Shown here one piece after another: positions 48,887-50,900 of a stretch of 50,900 nucleotides of DNA. This DNA is from a virus. Each line of letters starts with the position of its first letter. The stretch's first letter is position 1. Position numbers and translations under genes: made by a program. The DNA is taken from positions 5,979 through 56,878 of IMG/VR virus record IMGVR_UViG_3300030104_001004; one strand, 5' to 3'. Under the pieces are notes generated by a model. That model had not been told where the DNA came from and did not search any database. It was given only the letters and a program-made list of their open reading frames with translations.

Positions 48887-49383
48887 TTTAATACCGTATT
48901 GTCAACATAAAATATATGTGTACCTATCATACCAAGCATTTGAAAGTTAGGACTCATGCTCCAATTAGGTGATACATAGTTAGCGTGATAGTGAGTAGCA
49001 CCCATTGTAGGTTCTACATAAACACCACTCATTGCAAGTGTAGCCGCATCTATTGCTTTCTTATATGCTTTTGTATTGTGTATTCTTTCTGGTTTACCAT
49101 CACACCAGTAAGAGAAGTGACATTTATTTCTTATAGGATTACCATTAATATATCTACCTTGGTGGACAACTTCACATATTGTATCAGGATAACTAGGGCT
49201 TCTAACTCTTTCTATAATTACATTAGCCACTGCTAACTGTGCCACAAAACTTTCTGATCGTGATTCAAAATAGATTGCCTCTGAAAGACAAGACAAATCA
49301 TCTGCTTTAGGTTTACTACTTATTAGAACAATCATTAATGTGCTAATAAGTAATCCTAATACTACTTGATAATTAATTTTCAT
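48883..49383 (-). CDS. SleB-type cell-wall hydrolase with signal peptide
   Basis: 166 aa with a signal peptide (residues 1-27, LGLLISTLMIVLIS then SSKPKA cleavage-like) and a cell-wall hydrolase (Hydrolase_2) domain: LSEAIYFESRSESFVAQLAV (33-52, carrying the glutamate expected to be catalytic), the CHFSYWCDG motif (88-96), and ATHYHANYVSP near the end. It is expected to cut peptidoglycan glycan strands in the periplasm. GAGAGGTTACA precedes the ATG. Export by the host Sec system is expected, so it does not need a holin. It is in the early arm, far from the M15 lysin. Confidence 0.88.
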   Translation of the reverse strand: MKINYQVVLGLLISTLMIVLISSKPKADDLSCLSEAIYFESRSESFVAQLAVANVIIERVRSPSYPDTICEVVHQGRYINGNPIRNKCHFSYWCDGKPERIHNTKAYKKAIDAATLAMSGVYVEPTMGATHYHANYVSPNWSMSPNFQMLGMIGTHIFYVDNTVLK

Positions 49384-49580
49384 TGTAACCTCTCTATAGC
49401 TACATTATTTAGAAATCTACCATTAACAAATGGTACTCCTTCATCTAATAAATATGCTGCGGCTTCTTCATAAGAATTAAAACTACATATAGTTTCATCT
49501 TCCTCAGATATAAGCACATCAAAATCTCTTAGATGTTTAACAATTCTATTTTCATATTGAGTAATTATAAATTTAGTCAT
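49380..49580 (-). CDS. Small unknown protein, 66 aa
   Basis: MTKFIITQYENRIVKHLRDF DVLISEEDETICSFNSYEEA AAYLLDEG, an alpha/beta small fold. The stop overlaps the SleB start (ATGA). It has no recognised family, and no signal peptide. Confidence 0.7.
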   Translation of the reverse strand: MTKFIITQYENRIVKHLRDFDVLISEEDETICSFNSYEEAAAYLLDEGVPFVNGRFLNNVAIERLQ

Positions 49581-49585
49581 TACAT

Positions 49586-49732
49586 TTAACAGCCCTCATC
49601 TAAGTAACAATTAAACGTGTGTATAACTTCAGCAAGATTATCTTTATCTTTTATTTTTATATCACCATTTAGATATAACATCTGAAGAACTTCTAGTGCT
49701 TCTTCTACAGCTTCATGCATTGAGAGGGTCAT
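49586..49732 (-). CDS. Tiny unknown protein, 48 aa
   Basis: MTLSMHEAVEEALEVLQMLY LNGDIKIKDKDNLAEVIHTF, then NCYLDEGC. Acidic helical protein ending in a cysteine. Starts within the previous gene by 20 bases. MHEAVEEALEVL with NLAEVIHTF is a helix-loop-helix-like composition. Function unknown, and the gap it fills is otherwise empty. Confidence 0.6.
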   Translation of the reverse strand: MTLSMHEAVEEALEVLQMLYLNGDIKIKDKDNLAEVIHTFNCYLDEGC

Positions 49733-49940
49733 TGATATACTCCTCGTATCCAGACCAAAACAAATTTACTTGGTACTCTATCCAACCATTTAAATCATCA
49801 TAATTTATGAGATCTAACGAACAACCAAAAGCAGGATAATTTACATACTCATCAAGAGCACTCAAAACTATTGGGTCAGAGTCCTTATCTCTGAGATAAT
49901 TATCTATTTGTTTTCTGTTTTTAAATGTAGGAATCTTCAT
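49713..49940 (-). CDS. Small unknown protein, 75 aa
   Basis: ATG 49940 (MKIPTFKNRKQIDNYLRDKD) is preferred to the ATG at 49943 because the AGAGG ribosome site is six bases away. The second half has aromatic, acidic residues (YDDLNGWIEYQVNLFWSGYE). It lies behind an extended -10 promoter (49952-49960) and the terminator of the preceding gene, so it opens a new transcription unit. Function unknown. Confidence 0.72.
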   Translation of the reverse strand: MKIPTFKNRKQIDNYLRDKDSDPIVLSALDEYVNYPAFGCSLDLINYDDLNGWIEYQVNLFWSGYEEYINDPLNA

Positions 49941-49951
49941 CATGAACCTCT

Positions 49952-49960
49952 ATTATATCA
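49952..49960 (-). promoter_or_regulatory. Extended -10 promoter for the early small-gene operon
   Basis: On the minus strand TGATATAAT (49960-49952) gives an extended -10; no good -35 is seen (TTTTAC, with a 17-base spacer). The ten bases ATGATATAAT equal those of the rightward promoter at 1820-1848. It follows the terminator at 49962-50007 at once, a terminator-promoter junction. Confidence 0.55.
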
Positions 49961-49961
49961 T

Positions 49962-50007
49962 AAAAAAGTGGAAAGTAAAAACTTAAATTAATAAGTCTTT
50001 ACCTTCC
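49962..50007 (-). terminator. Intrinsic terminator after the DUF932 gene
   Basis: On the minus strand GGAAGGTAAAGACTTA (50007-49992) pairs with TAAGTTTTTACTTTCC (49985-49970) through 16 pairs including two G-U, with a six-base loop, then AC and six T (to 49962). It lies 14 bases after the DUF932 stop and sets this gene apart from the following early genes. Confidence 0.85.
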
Positions 50008-50020
50008 ATAGTTTACTGCA

Positions 50021-50887
50021 TTATGCAGCTTCAGCGACAAACTCTTTCCAAGTATCAGAACGTAACCAGTTAGTTACTTTCTCTTGACGTTTGTAAAGTG
50101 TACCCTGATCTCCAGTACGAGTCAAGTTAAATGCACCTGTACCATGAGAGGCATAGTGTGTCATGGCAGACATTACAGAAAAAGCATTATCACCACGAGT
50201 ATATCTCTCAACATTGTACTGATTAGATAGTTTCTCTGAAAGTGTACCAGACCTTAGTCTATCTTTAACTTTAGTAAGAGTATTAAACAAGTTCACAACT
50301 TGTTCATGCTTTACTTTCTTATCTGCTAGTCTCTGATAACCATCAACAATTTCTTTATGATTATTCATAGTAACTTCAAAAGCATTTATAAAACCATCTG
50401 TATTAAAGTTACGAGTATGTCTCTTACGAGTTACATCATACTTACCTGTCACCGTACCATTTGTACAAAAGAAGTCTATCAGACCAGACCACATCACCAC
50501 TGATCCTTTACCATCAAAACTATTTTTGATGACAAATCTTAGACCAAAATCAGTCTTATGACCTACATCAGTTTCAATACCATGTTTAATTTTAGGAAAG
50601 ATGTATTCAGAATAACATACTTTACCATTTTTAAGTATAGTATCTTTAATTTGTACATCTTCTAGTACAATGGGATCAAAGTAATTTATCATCTGTTTTT
50701 GTAGTGGTTCTAATACTTTTCTGTTCTCTACTACACGGTAGTTCTTATTTACTACAGATATATAAGTACCTGTAACAGGCATTATATAACTTCCACGATA
50801 CAACATCTTCATGTCTGGTGCAGGTAACATCATTAAGCTACCCTGTACATTTTGCTCACGTACAGAAAACATAATATCTCTATTCAT
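50021..50887 (-). CDS. DUF932 family phage protein, possibly truncated at the window edge
   Basis: At least 288 aa. VMWSGLIDFFCTNGTVTGKY, MNNHKEIVDGYQRLADKKV and AFSVMSAMTHYASHGTGAFN are typical of DUF932 proteins, common in phages and plasmids, of unknown biochemical function and often near replication or early genes. The frame stays open to the window edge (four more codons before the ATG at 50887), so the true start may be outside. If the ends were joined, an in-frame TGA would lie at the junction and ATG 50887 would be the start, without a visible ribosome site. It is the first leftward gene and has its own terminator. Confidence 0.85.
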   Translation of the reverse strand: MNRDIMFSVREQNVQGSLMMLPAPDMKMLYRGSYIMPVTGTYISVVNKNYRVVENRKVLEPLQKQMINYFDPIVLEDVQIKDTILKNGKVCYSEYIFPKIKHGIETDVGHKTDFGLRFVIKNSFDGKGSVVMWSGLIDFFCTNGTVTGKYDVTRKRHTRNFNTDGFINAFEVTMNNHKEIVDGYQRLADKKVKHEQVVNLFNTLTKVKDRLRSGTLSEKLSNQYNVERYTRGDNAFSVMSAMTHYASHGTGAFNLTRTGDQGTLYKRQEKVTNWLRSDTWKEFVAEAA

Positions 50888-50900
50888 ATCAAGTAATTGT

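Noticed and set aside
1-50900. Lysogeny module (integrase, repressor, attachment site)
   Set aside because: No recombinase or repressor gene and no tRNA-like attachment site could be found.
1-50900. Avoidance of GATC as a second restriction signal
   Set aside because: GATC is very frequent throughout, for example around 8510-8520, so there is no such avoidance.

Overview
The window is almost certainly one near-complete genome, or a large segment, of a tailed double-stranded DNA phage from seawater. It is AT-rich (roughly one third G+C by eye). The genes fall into two convergent arms: a rightward virion and lysis arm (280-31404) and a leftward replication, nucleotide and modification arm (50887-31567). 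They meet at an intrinsic terminator at 31463-31507. The virion genes suggest a podovirus-like particle: an HK97-fold capsid, a large portal, a P22 gp4-like adaptor, a P22 gp10-like tail hub and long fibers. Replication is T7-like (family A polymerase, gp4-type primase-helicase, SSB, PD-(D/E)XK exonuclease). No phage RNA polymerase is present, and sigma70-like promoters are visible, so host RNA polymerase probably transcribes the genome. No integrase or repressor was recognised, which suggests a lytic phage. A GTA-type holin, DUF6356, the low G+C and small marine-phage genes suggest a marine alphaproteobacterial host (SAR11-like or similar). The host is inferred, not shown.

Rightward arm: leader with promoter, palindrome and direct repeats (1-279); large terminase; a 461-aa unknown; portal; a phage GroES; scaffold; capsid genes; adaptors; a run of very small, very basic proteins (14256-16236); a 929-aa repeat fiber ending in a C1q-like head; a collar-domain fiber; the gp10-like hub; two large putative internal or ejection proteins (582 and 1207 aa); then a lysis cassette with an M15 peptidase and small membrane proteins.

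Leftward arm, in transcription order: DUF932 protein; a ladder of tiny overlapping genes; a secreted SleB-type hydrolase; primase-helicase; DNA polymerase; SSB; exonuclease; GIY-YIG nuclease; DUF3310; ribonucleotide reductase NrdA and NrdB with an HNH-AP2 endonuclease between them; a small heat-shock protein behind a perfect-consensus promoter; then a modification cassette made of a GT8-like glycosyltransferase, a 793-aa glycosyltransferase-like/methyltransferase/DUF115 fusion, a second methyltransferase, a SET-domain protein, a 3-TM holin, a cupin and the small terminase subunit.

The most striking signal is not a gene. The sequence CCWGG (CCAGG or CCTGG) appears to be absent from all 50.9 kb, while CCSGG occurs 32 times. 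All 32 lie at Pro-Gly codon pairs, and every Pro-Gly pair in the called genes uses CCC or CCG although the genome otherwise prefers CCT and CCA. This looks like selection against a Dcm/EcoRII-type site. The counts come from reading by eye and need a trivial computation to confirm.
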